Source: Rhizobiaceae bacterium (GTDB lineage: Bacteria; Pseudomonadota; Alphaproteobacteria; Rhizobiales; Rhizobiaceae). From it: 48,834 nt of DNA. The DNA lies in the NCBI GenBank assembly GCA_017644105.1, contig JAEPMD010000008.1, positions 1 to 48,834 of the forward strand, in the 5' to 3' direction. Positions 1-7,911 of this stretch are shown piece after piece. The first letter of the stretch is position 1; every line of letters begins with the position of its first letter. The translations under genes and the position numbers were made by a program. The notes beneath the pieces are model-generated. The model saw nothing but the letters and a program-made list of their open reading frames with translations. It had not been told where the DNA came from and searched no databases.

Positions 1-366
1 GTCACGTTACGTCATTGACGAGAACTCACACGATAACATTCATATAAATACAAACGTCACTGTGTAACTTCTCTTGATAAACGTGACCGCCATAGTCTCT
101 TATCGAACGTATCTTAAACCTAAATCCAAAGACCTAAATTCAAGACCGCTCACCGACATCCGCCGCCCACGTTTCTCTTTCTTACATATTCAATTGTCAA
201 AGAACCGATGATCAAATCATCAAGACACAAAACAAATCGCTCACCTAACTCAACTTAAAACTAAGCCAGATCAGCAACAATTTTACGCCCTTAAAAAAAG
301 CTTTCCGAACAAACACAAGTAAAACTCGCTAGCAACCTCGTCGACCGCTCTCGTTCGGTGAGATGC
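1..366 (-). other. rRNA operon leader (5' of a 16S rRNA gene off the left edge)
   Basis: Read on the minus strand, this stretch runs from a strong promoter through a boxB-like hairpin and a boxA into sequence of the type that precedes 16S rRNA in alphaproteobacteria (after boxA: GAATATG, then GAAAGAGAAACGTGGGCGGC at 166-185). It has no ORF and is poor in G on the plus strand. An 8-bp inverted repeat, GTCACGTT (1-8) and AACGTGAC (80-87), could belong to a processing stem. The 16S gene itself is not in the window; its presence to the left is inferred. Confidence 0.8.
191..221 (-). promoter_or_regulatory. rrn antitermination element (boxB-like hairpin and boxA)
   Basis: On the minus strand a 6-bp hairpin, GATGAT/ATCATC with a 3-nt loop (207-221), is followed at once by GGTTCTTTGACAATTG (191-206), which resembles boxA of rRNA leaders (core TTCTTTGACA against the enterobacterial CTCTTTAACA). 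The boxB-then-boxA order is that of rRNA antitermination sites bound by NusB and S10. Confidence 0.75.
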
Positions 367-395
367 GTTCTACACACACTCCCACAAACCGTCAA
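367..395 (-). promoter_or_regulatory. rRNA operon promoter
   Basis: On the minus strand, TTGACG (390-395) and TAGAAC (367-372) are separated by exactly 17 bp, giving a near-consensus sigma-70 promoter. The sequence just upstream (396-440) is A/T-tract rich, like an UP element. Transcription would start near 360 and run left into the leader. The arrangement fits a strong rrn promoter. Confidence 0.8.
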
Positions 396-713
396 CACCA
401 AAATCTAAAAAAATGTCATAAAAACGAAAAAAAACTCAACTTCTTAACAAGACGTTACGATGAGAAATAAAAAATTTAATAAAAACAAATACTTAAGCAT
501 TTACTATATTTTTTCAGATGTTCGACAATTGATGAAAAATTCCGCCAATATTCGAAAAAGCCTACTATTCTGGGCATTGTAAAAAATGGACTAAATTTAG
601 CGTTGGAATCGCATCAGAATCCAACTTGGACTTTGCTGCTTTAACAGGCAATCATGCAAAATGGCTAATTTGAATGCACATTTTAACCTGCATTATATAT
701 AACGCCCCATCAA
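396..713. other. A/T-rich intergenic region without a gene
   Basis: No ORF with coding character was found on either strand. The part next to 396 is probably the upstream region of the rrn promoter. A 6-bp stem GTTGGA (602-607)/TCCAAC (620-625) is present but has no clear T-run. A candidate plus-strand promoter lies at 670-698 and is listed separately. Confidence 0.5.
670..698 (+). promoter_or_regulatory. Candidate promoter for the 714-2120 region
   Basis: TTGAAT (670-675) and TTATAT (693-698) are spaced by 17 bp in an A/T-rich stretch. A transcript would start near 705 and run into the small ORF at 714 and the aminotransferase at 855. This is a motif match only. Confidence 0.35.
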
Positions 714-836
714 ATGAAGAACGGTCTTGCCGTAAAGGAGGCATTACAAATTAAGCAAGCCAACGCATATGCTCAGCCAAAAAAATTGGGTTTTCATTTA
801 ATCGCAATTGCGTATCATGCGCACCATAAAACGTGA
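714..836 (+). CDS. Possible 40-residue small protein
   Basis: An ATG at 714 opens a 40-codon frame ending in TGA at 834-836, six bases before the first possible start of the aminotransferase. The predicted peptide is rich in Ala, Lys and His and has a short hydrophobic stretch (GFHLIAIAY). No ribosome binding site precedes the ATG, although an AGGAGG lies inside the frame at 735-740 without a suitable start after it. I do not recognise the product. It could be a leader peptide or chance. Confidence 0.25.
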   Translation: MKNGLAVKEALQIKQANAYAQPKKLGFHLIAIAYHAHHKT

Positions 837-854
837 GAGTGAGTGACCCATCAT

Positions 855-2120
855 ATGTTAAGTTCTGATCAAAACATCATTGAAGATGTTCGTGCCAAAT
901 TTGCCCATGTCGACACCTGTCCTTTCCAGGGGGAACGTATTTTCTTTGAAAATGCTGGTGGCGCACTCACATTAAAGTCTGTCGTAGACACATCTGCAAA
1001 GTTTGCTGCAATTCCAGATAACCAAGGACGAGACAATCCGGCCAGTTATGCCCTAGTCGACATTATTGAGAGAGCCAAAGTAAAAGCACGTTTATTCTTT
1101 AATGCAAATTCCGGCCAATTCTTTGTTGGCGAAAGCGGTACAGAACTCATATTCCGAATTGTATGTGCTGCTATTATGGCGTCTGAAACCGGGGGCCAAG
1201 TCTTAGGAAGCACACTTGAACACCCAGCAACACGAAGTGCGTGCGAAAAATGGGCAAAGGCTGCTGGCAAACCACATGTCTTGATCAAGCACGACAATGA
1301 AACGGGTTCCGTCGATGCACAAGCATATGCAAGAGAAGTTACCGAGGACACGCGTGTTGCCACAATCTTACACACCTCCCCTGTTTCTGGCATGGGTGTT
1401 GATGTGGCAGCAATCTCAAAAGCTATCCGATCCGTGGCACCAAACTGCTTTATTATTGTCGATGGTATTCAACATGCTGCCCATGGTGGCTTGGACATCG
1501 ACGCATATGATATCGACGCATATATTGTCTCACCCTATAAAATGTTCTCCAGACATGGATATGGTCTGGCATGGATTTCAGACCGTCTATCTGCACTTGA
1601 CCATAATTCGCTTGTCGGTGGACCTAAAGAGAATTGGGAATTGGGCACACGCGACACTGGGGCCTATGCAACATTTGCCGATGTTGTTGAATATTATGAG
1701 TGGCTTGGAAGCAAGTTTACCGATGATAACAATCCGCGCGCAAAGATCATGGCAGCCAGCAAGGCGATCAAATCACACGAAACCGATCTCACCAATGCCA
1801 TGATCAAAGGCATTGGCAACCAAAAAGGCTTGGCCGACATGCCGGAGGTCACAGTTTTATGTGGGATCGACAATCCTTTGCGCGAAGGTTTGGTCGCCAT
1901 GAACATTGAAGGCATGGATGCGCTTGAGCTTGTGGAAGCGCTAAATAAACGCGGCATTCGAACACATGCACGAAAAGCAGACCACTATTCCGGCAATATT
2001 CTTACACCACTTGGGTTATCATCATGTGTGAGGGTTTCCATGTGCCACTATAATACTGAGCATGAAGTATCGACATTTCTCAGCGCAATTGATGAAATTA
2101 TTGAGGGAATGAAAATTTAA
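855..2120 (+). CDS. Class V aminotransferase (cysteine desulfurase/kynureninase-like)
   Basis: A PLP-dependent fold-type I enzyme of about 421 residues. The N-terminal part has FFENAGGAL, matching the substrate-loop region of SufS/kynureninase-like proteins. The mid-region has DGIQHAAHG, where Asp and Gln contact the cofactor, and SPYKMFSRHG, whose Lys (about residue 229) should form the Schiff base. An upstream in-frame GTG at 843 is possible; ATG at 855 was chosen because it begins the homologous part. Neither has a strong Shine-Dalgarno sequence. No suf or isc genes are nearby and the active-site Cys loop of desulfurases is not evident, so a role on a small amino acid or amine is as likely as sulfur transfer. 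Substrate unknown. Confidence 0.8.
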   Translation: MLSSDQNIIEDVRAKFAHVDTCPFQGERIFFENAGGALTLKSVVDTSAKFAAIPDNQGRDNPASYALVDIIERAKVKARLFFNANSGQFFVGESGTELIFRIVCAAIMASETGGQVLGSTLEHPATRSACEKWAKAAGKPHVLIKHDNETGSVDAQAYAREVTEDTRVATILHTSPVSGMGVDVAAISKAIRSVAPNCFIIVDGIQHAAHGGLDIDAYDIDAYIVSPYKMFSRHGYGLAWISDRLSALDHNSLVGGPKENWELGTRDTGAYATFADVVEYYEWLGSKFTDDNNPRAKIMAASKAIKSHETDLTNAMIKGIGNQKGLADMPEVTVLCGIDNPLREGLVAMNIEGMDALELVEALNKRGIRTHARKADHYSGNILTPLGLSSCVRVSMCHYNTEHEVSTFLSAIDEIIEGMKI

Positions 2121-2289
2121 AATTCTGGCATAAGCTGTGGAAATTTTATGTTTTATTCCAAAGACATATATAAATAGAGTGTTAACAGCATTCTAAATCC
2201 TCATAATCAAAACATAAATGTTTATTTAGCACTTTTTGCGACACTGAAATCCAATGTTAGGCGCGAGGCCTTATGTTGGGGGATAAAGG

Positions 2290-4454
2290 TTGCAAAATTC
2301 GTCAGATATCATGACAAAACTTCCAATTGATGAGAGCATAGCTGCGTCTCAGTTTGGACGTGCGCGCGCAAAGCCGCTGATAACTTTGCTCTTGATTCTC
2401 TCAATGGCGACATCAGTCTTTATGATGACGGCCTTTTTAGGCATCCAATACACTCTGACTAATCTTTTGGAACAAAAATCCGATACATCTGGAATGGGTT
2501 GGGCTCATCACCTGGAAACGCAATTTCCAGAGGCTGGTAAATTAGCTGGCATCACAAAAGGCGGCCTGTTTGCTTCCCCGCAAAAAAAAGGGGAAATGGC
2601 AGCAAAGGCTCCCATCAACATGGTGGACATATTGCCGATCAACACGGCAACCATAATCATGACCACACTCCGACTAAAGATACGTCCGCTCACGCAGATC
2701 ACGTGCATGCCACACAGTTGGCTAACGAAAAACCTCACGATCACAGCAATCATTCTGCATCCCCTATCGATGAAAAACACAACCATCCTCCATTAGCCAC
2801 AAACAAGGACTACAAATCAATTTGGCCGATGAATTTGGAGGCCATTTCTGAAGTTGCCGCAAGTGGAGAACATCCAAGCTTTATCATGCGAGCTGATGTT
2901 GATAATCAGCCTTCGATATTCGGAGAGGTTTATCATCCGGTTTATTCAGGTGGTGAAATGCAATACATCATCCGTGTATTGGTTAATCTAGAGGCAGCTG
3001 CCTCCACTTACACAAAATCTCTTTATGGCGGCGCGGCTTTCATTTTCTTCCTGTTAATTGCAGTTGCGGGCTATCCTTTGCTCAAATATTTCCGTACCTC
3101 ACAAGAACAGCGGAAGATGGATATTAGAGCACATTATGTTGCGACACATGATTTGCTAACAAACACTTATAACCGCAATGCCTTTCAGGATTATGCCCCT
3201 AAAATCCTCAGATCATGCGGCGATCGTGAAACTTCTGCCATTATCTTCTTATTCGACCTCAACAATTTCAAAGAAATTAATGACTATTATAGCCATCATG
3301 CGGGTGATGAAATCCTATGTGCATTTGCACAAGCCTTGCGGACAAACCTTCCAAAAGATGGTTATCTAGCGCGCCTCGGCGGGGATGAGTTTGTTATCAT
3401 TATTCCAGATATCGACCCTTCGCGCGAGATTGAAGATATCATGGAAATCCCCGATGAGCTTGCAACGGAAATTGATAATGGTCGCCAGATCATCCATGCA
3501 ACTGTATCTGCCGGCATTGCGATTTACCCTCGCGATGGCAGCAATATAAATGAGCTGATTAGAAATGCAGATCTTGCGCTATATAAAGCAAAATCAGAAT
3601 CAAAAACCAAGCTATGCGAATATGACGCTGCCATGGGCAAGGTCTTTAATGACCGATTGGATTTGCGCGATGAATTTAAGTTCGCACTGCTTGAATCTGA
3701 GATAGAACCTTTCTACCAGCCCCTTATGAACACAAAAACCGGTGTGGTTGAGGGATTTGAAGCACTAGCACGCTGGCGCCACCCAAAGCGTGGTGTTTTA
3801 ACACCGGGTGTTTTTGGCGAAATGTTAGATGACATTGAACTAAGCGCAATGGTTGGCGATATCATGTTTGAAAAAGTCGTCGCCAATATGAAAGAATGGC
3901 AAGAGGCCGGCATTCCATTTGGCACGATTGGTTTAAATGCAGGTGAAGGTGATCTTTTGCGCCCAGGATTTTCGCTTAAAATCCTATCGCAACTTGAGAA
4001 AAACAATCTCAGCACGGATCTTTTTGCTATTGAGATCGTCGAAACCTGTATGTTCGGCAATAATAAAGACCTCTTTGTTAATCACCTCAATGTTCTAAAA
4101 GATGCTGGTTGTCGCATCGCATTAGACGATTTCGGCACCGGTTATTCATCCATCACGCAATTAAAAGACATCCCATGCACCACCGTGAAAATCGATAAGT
4201 CTTTCGTCGAAAACGTCGTAGACAATGAGGCCGACCGCGCAATCATCCAGGCTCTAATTAAACTGGGCCACGAGCTTGATTTCCATCTGATCATGGAAGG
4301 TATTGAAGAAAAAGCGCAAATGGATATCTTAAACCAGATAGGCGCAATTTTCATGCAAGGGTATTACTTCGCAAAACCGATGCCTGCGCATGAAGTCCCA
4401 AACTTCATAGAGAGCACTAACACATCACAGGTCCAAGCGCGCAAACAAGCATAA
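2290..4454 (+). CDS. Membrane GGDEF-EAL cyclic-di-GMP protein with His-rich periplasmic segment, frame broken at an A8 run
   Basis: Frame one (TTG 2290, preceded by GGGGGA at 2278-2283; ATG 2311 possible) encodes a cytoplasmic start and a membrane helix at about residues 29-51. It reaches CAA AAA AAA at 2581-2589, then continues only to a stop at 2796. The real downstream protein is in the -1 frame, read from AGG at 2589. Joined, it is about 721 residues: a segment with 15 His (nt 2613-2786), a second helix at about 247-268, GGDEF (intact GGDEF, nt 3378-3392) and EAL (intact EAL followed by AR, nt 3759-3767). Both enzymatic motifs look functional, so the protein may make or degrade c-di-GMP in response to a periplasmic signal. 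The break may be a programmed or slippage event, a true mutation or a sequence error. Confidence 0.75.
2574..2595 (+). other. Slippery A8 run in the loop of a 6-bp hairpin
   Basis: A AAA AAA in the zero frame fits the X XXY YYZ pattern for -1 slippage, and a -1 shift enters exactly the frame of the GGDEF-EAL protein. The A8 run (2582-2589) sits in the loop of TTCCCC (2574-2579)/GGGGAA (2590-2595). Confidence 0.55.
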
Positions 4455-4529
4455 GCGTTTCGATCAAGTTTTCGCTCTACATTCTCGTCTCTAAAATGCT
4501 AAAACCCAATAAACAACAAAGGTATGCTT

Positions 4530-5498
4530 ATGGGTTATATGATCAAAGGTGTTTATCACGAAGGTGAAGACATCAGCACAAATCTTTCAACAGGTGAATT
4601 TGAACGAACCAAGAGCACTATCCGAAATTGGATCACCAAAGATGGTTCACCTGGTCCGACGGGTAAGGGAAACTTTAAAGCTGAGTCTAATCGATACCAC
4701 CTCTTTGTCGCTTGGAATTGCCCCTGGGCGCATCGTACTCTACTGACGAGGACAATCAAAAAACTCGATGAACATATTTCAATTTCGGTGGCAAAACCAA
4801 ACCGCAATGAGCAGGGCTGGATTTATGACGAAACGGGTGAATTTTCTGATCCCTTATATGGCCTAAGCGCAGTCCATCAGATCTATTCCAAAGACCCCAT
4901 TCAATATACTGGTCGCATCACTGTTCCGGTTTTATGGGATAAAGAACAAAATTGCATGGTGAACAATGAATCAGCTGACATTGTTCGCATGTTAAATTCA
5001 GCATTTGAAGAATTTTCAACCGATACGCCTGAGTTATATCCCATAACTCTCTGTGATGAAATTGATGCCTGGAACGAAAAGATTTACAGCAAAGTCAATA
5101 ATGGCGTTTATCGCGCCGGATTTGCTTCCACGCAAACTGCATATGAAAGCGCAGCTTTTGAGCTTTTTGAAAACCTAGATAAAATTGACAAGCATCTGGG
5201 TGAAAACCGTTATTTATGTGGAGATCAATTTACCGAGGCAGATGTCAGACTTTTCCCAACACTAGTGCGCTTTGATGTGGCTTATCACTATGCATTTAAA
5301 TGTAATCTGAAAAAAATATCTGATTACGAATATCTCTGGCCATACGCGCGCGAAATCTACCAAATGCCGGGAGTGGCTGAAACGGTTCGATTAGACATTT
5401 ATAAACGCGGATATTTCAGCAAAAGCGAAAAACGCAATCCGTTGGGAATCATACCCATCGGACCAAGAGTGGATTGGAGCGAGCCGCACGGAAGATAA
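4530..5498 (+). CDS. Xi-class glutathione S-transferase (glutathionyl-hydroquinone reductase)
   Basis: About 322 residues, the usual length of the Ecm4/YqjG family. These cytosolic enzymes reduce glutathionyl-hydroquinones using a catalytic Cys. Here NCPWAHRT gives that Cys at about residue 64, and the family signature VLWDKEQNCMVNNESADI follows, then an all-helical C-terminal domain. Start: ATG 4530 lies seven bases after AAAGG (4518-4522); the in-frame ATG at 4524 is too close to it. It appears to be transcribed alone, with a weak stem-loop after its stop. Confidence 0.9.
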   Translation: MGYMIKGVYHEGEDISTNLSTGEFERTKSTIRNWITKDGSPGPTGKGNFKAESNRYHLFVAWNCPWAHRTLLTRTIKKLDEHISISVAKPNRNEQGWIYDETGEFSDPLYGLSAVHQIYSKDPIQYTGRITVPVLWDKEQNCMVNNESADIVRMLNSAFEEFSTDTPELYPITLCDEIDAWNEKIYSKVNNGVYRAGFASTQTAYESAAFELFENLDKIDKHLGENRYLCGDQFTEADVRLFPTLVRFDVAYHYAFKCNLKKISDYEYLWPYAREIYQMPGVAETVRLDIYKRGYFSKSEKRNPLGIIPIGPRVDWSEPHGR

Positions 5499-5520
5499 GT
5501 TGTCGCAATTTGCAACTTTT
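5497..5520 (+). terminator. Weak stem-loop with T-run after the GST gene
   Basis: AAGTTG (5497-5502) pairs with CAACTT (5513-5518), and the 3' arm runs into TTTT. The stem is only 6 bp and overlaps the stop codon, so termination may be partial. Confidence 0.4.
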
Positions 5521-5581
5521 GGCTTGTCTTCGCCGAAAATGCGTCCCTATATGAGAACGAATGAATATAAGGATGAGCGCG

Positions 5582-5950
5582 ATGGCTTTAAAACGAATGG
5601 TTCTCGAACTCGGTATGGGAACCGATATTCGAGGGGAAGACTACACAAAGGCAGCATTAAGAGCAGTGCATAACGCATTGCGACAAAATTCACTGTCAAT
5701 TGCCGATGCTTTTAGTCTTAACCGCGAAGACATGGTCGTGAAGATTATCATCGGCGCTCAAAAACCAGAAACCATCGACAAACAAGCCGTTGCTGATTTG
5801 CTGCCTTATGGCAAACCCGAAGTCGTTGTTGAACATGGTGGCATGGACACGCTAGCGGAAGACGGTTCGCGATCAACCATCATGGTCAATGCGGCCTTGG
5901 TCGTTTATCTCGACTTGCCGGAAGGCAAAACATGGGGAGCAGCCGCATGA
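5582..5950 (+). CDS. Lin0512 family protein, first copy
   Basis: A protein of about 122 residues of the Lin0512 family, whose function is not known. The start is put at ATG 5582, eight bases after AAGG (5569-5572); ATG 5561 and 5573 are in frame but badly placed. The N-terminus MALKRMVLELGMGTDIRGED matches the second copy closely. It is followed with a 4-base ATGA overlap by its paralogue, so the two are translated together and may form a heteromer. No catalytic motif is recognisable. Confidence 0.85.
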   Translation: MALKRMVLELGMGTDIRGEDYTKAALRAVHNALRQNSLSIADAFSLNREDMVVKIIIGAQKPETIDKQAVADLLPYGKPEVVVEHGGMDTLAEDGSRSTIMVNAALVVYLDLPEGKTWGAAA

Positions 5951-6291
5951 GCACCGAATTAAAACGCATTATCCTGGAAATGGGCACCGGCAATGATTTG
6001 TATGGCGAGGACTATACCAAAGCTGCAAAACGTGCTGTTCAAGATGCGCTCCATCATTCATCACTAACCATTTTTAAAAGCTTGGATATTGATCCAAACT
6101 CCATGCAAATCGAGTTGAACCTTGCAGCCCAATCTCCGGAAAAGATCGATCTCGAAGAGGTAGCAAGCACCCTACCCTATGGACAAGTCACACCGAAAGG
6201 CATCAAGGGTGGCCTTAATATTTACGACGAAGTGACAGACAGAACGACGGTCATTGTCAACGCCGGTATCATTGTTCGATTAGCGCTATAA
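5947..6291 (+). CDS. Lin0512 family protein, second copy
   Basis: About 114 residues, paralogous to the preceding gene. Shared features are an N-terminal strand followed by GxGxDxxGEDYTKAAxRAV, a central DPNSMQIELNLAAQSPEKID-like section and a C-terminal strand ending in VIVNAGIIVRL. ATG 5947 overlaps the upstream stop, with GGGGAG at 5934-5939 as ribosome binding site. Function unknown. The duplicated small-domain pattern resembles proteins that assemble as ring oligomers, but that is only an inference from size and symmetry. Confidence 0.85.
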   Translation: MSTELKRIILEMGTGNDLYGEDYTKAAKRAVQDALHHSSLTIFKSLDIDPNSMQIELNLAAQSPEKIDLEEVASTLPYGQVTPKGIKGGLNIYDEVTDRTTVIVNAGIIVRLAL

Positions 6292-6315
6292 GCGGATCAA
6301 AATCGGTTAACATGA

Positions 6316-6336
6316 CCGGGCTTTATTTAAGCCCGG
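6316..6336. terminator. Stem-loop between converging Lin0512 and glpD genes
   Basis: CCGGGCTT (6316-6323) and AAGCCCGG (6329-6336) form a perfect 8-bp GC-rich stem with a 5-nt loop. It covers the end of glpD and lies 25 bases after the Lin0512 stop, so it can serve both genes. No long T-run follows on either strand. Confidence 0.5.
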
Positions 6337-7837
6337 CAAACCAATCTTCCAACTGTTTGATTTCATCCTTAGAATAGCGAATACCTAGTTTTGAACGTCG
6401 CCACAAAACATCATCCGCAGATGTCACCCATTCGGCTTCCATGAGATATTTAACCTCAGCTTCAGTCAGTGTATGCGCAAATTGTATTCCCAAATCCTCA
6501 TAGGATTTGGCTTTTGCGACAATCTTCCAGGCATTGGTGCCATAAGAACGAACCAATCGGGCAGCATGCTTTTTCTCAAGGAACGGAAATTCACCAACAA
6601 GCTTGCTGACTTTTGCATCATATTCGGATGGGGCAAAATCACCACCGGGCAATGTGCCTTCAGCTGTCCAAGGTGAACCTTTCGCGCCAATCGTTTCCTC
6701 AATTTTTTCAAGCATTGATTCGGCCAATCGGCGGAATGTGGTAATCTTCCCACCAAAGATATTAATCATCGCAGCTTGATTATTTGGCTGTTCCTTTTTC
6801 AGCACATAATCTCGAGTGGCTTCTTGAGCGGCAGTTGCCCCATCATCAAAGAGCGGACGTACCCCTGAATAAGTCCAAACAATATCGTCCTCAACAATTG
6901 GCTTTTGGAAATATTCACTTGCTGCATCACACAGGTAAGTGCGTTCTTTGGGTGTAATTTTCACATCAGACGGATCACCTTCATAATCCTGGTCTGTCGT
7001 TCCAATAAGCGTGAAGTCCTGTTCGTAAGGCAAAGCAAAAATGATACGACCATCGGCATTTTGGAAAATATAAGCGCGATCATGATCATGAAGTTTGGGC
7101 ACAACGATATGACTGCCCTGCACGAGACGCACATTTTTCGCATCATTAACACCGGCCGCCTGACCTAATACCTTGTCGACCCATGGACCAGCCGCATTAA
7201 TCACAATACGTGCTTTATGTTCTGTCACATCACCAGTTTGCATATCTTGAGTTTTAATCACCCAAATATCATCCTGCCGCACTGCTGAGATCACTTTTGT
7301 CTGGGTATTGATTGACGCGCCGCGTTCGCGCGCATCCATGGCGTTTAACACAACCAAACGCGCATCATTTACCCAGCAATCAGAATATTCAAACCCTTTT
7401 GTGAAAAGCGGTTTTAAAGGTTTACCTGTCTCATCAGTTTTTAGATTAACCGTCCGAGTTGGCGGCAACAATTTTCGTTTGCCAATATAATCATAAAGAA
7501 AGAGACCTGCGCGTAATAACCAAGCAGGTCGTAGATCTTTATGATGTGGAAGAATAAATCGCATCGGCCAAATAATATGCGGCGCCGCTTTCAATAACAC
7601 CTCGCGCTCACTTAAAGCTTCGCGCACCAACCGAAATTCGTAATGCTCAAGATATCGCAAGCCACCATGAATGAGCTTGGATGACCAAGACGACGTGCCG
7701 CTGGCCAAATCATTCATTTCTGCCAGATAAACAGAATAGCCCCTGCCCGCTGCATCACGTGCTATTCCGCAACCATTGACACCACCACCGATAACAAAAA
7801 CATCAATTAGGTCAGACAATCTCATCTCCATCGTCAT
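6323..7837 (-). CDS. glpD: Glycerol-3-phosphate dehydrogenase (FAD-dependent, respiratory)
   Basis: A 504-residue enzyme that oxidises sn-glycerol 3-phosphate to dihydroxyacetone phosphate at the membrane, passing electrons to quinone. The N-terminal VFVIGGGVNGCGIARDAAGRG is the FAD-binding Rossmann motif, followed by the family signatures ASGTSSWSSKLIHGGLRYLE and, later, GGKITTFRRLAE. The length is typical of GlpD. The start is uncertain: ATG at 7837, 7831 and 7825 are all in frame and none has a clear ribosome binding site. No glpR, glpK or glpF is in the window. A strong inverted repeat lies 43 bases upstream. Confidence 0.93.
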   Translation of the reverse strand: MTMEMRLSDLIDVFVIGGGVNGCGIARDAAGRGYSVYLAEMNDLASGTSSWSSKLIHGGLRYLEHYEFRLVREALSEREVLLKAAPHIIWPMRFILPHHKDLRPAWLLRAGLFLYDYIGKRKLLPPTRTVNLKTDETGKPLKPLFTKGFEYSDCWVNDARLVVLNAMDARERGASINTQTKVISAVRQDDIWVIKTQDMQTGDVTEHKARIVINAAGPWVDKVLGQAAGVNDAKNVRLVQGSHIVVPKLHDHDRAYIFQNADGRIIFALPYEQDFTLIGTTDQDYEGDPSDVKITPKERTYLCDAASEYFQKPIVEDDIVWTYSGVRPLFDDGATAAQEATRDYVLKKEQPNNQAAMINIFGGKITTFRRLAESMLEKIEETIGAKGSPWTAEGTLPGGDFAPSEYDAKVSKLVGEFPFLEKKHAARLVRSYGTNAWKIVAKAKSYEDLGIQFAHTLTEAEVKYLMEAEWVTSADDVLWRRSKLGIRYSKDEIKQLEDWFAGLK

Positions 7838-7879
7838 ATATTATGAGATGGATATAACCGAAACGAAAACAAAATGAAA

Positions 7880-7908
7880 GCATAACGAAAATAAAATTTT
7901 CGTTATGC
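7880..7908 (-). terminator. 13-bp inverted repeat: terminator of the deacetylase gene, possibly also an operator for glpD
   Basis: GCATAACGAAAAT (7880-7892) and ATTTTCGTTATGC (7896-7908) form a perfect 13-bp stem with a 3-nt loop. On the minus strand it follows the stop of the PIG-L gene and is followed by T-rich sequence, as in an intrinsic terminator. The TTTCGTT half-sites also resemble DeoR/GlpR-type operators, and the site is upstream of glpD. Confidence 0.55.
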
Positions 7909-7911
7909 GGA

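Noticed and set aside
1046-1393. Long antisense frames on the opposite strand of several genes
   Set aside because: They are shadows of strong coding regions with no ribosome binding sites and no recognisable domains.
2703-4454. Separate GGDEF-EAL gene starting at GTG 2703
   Set aside because: The frame is coding upstream of 2703 (His-rich codons from 2613) and joins the membrane-helix frame at the A8 run; the GTG is internal.
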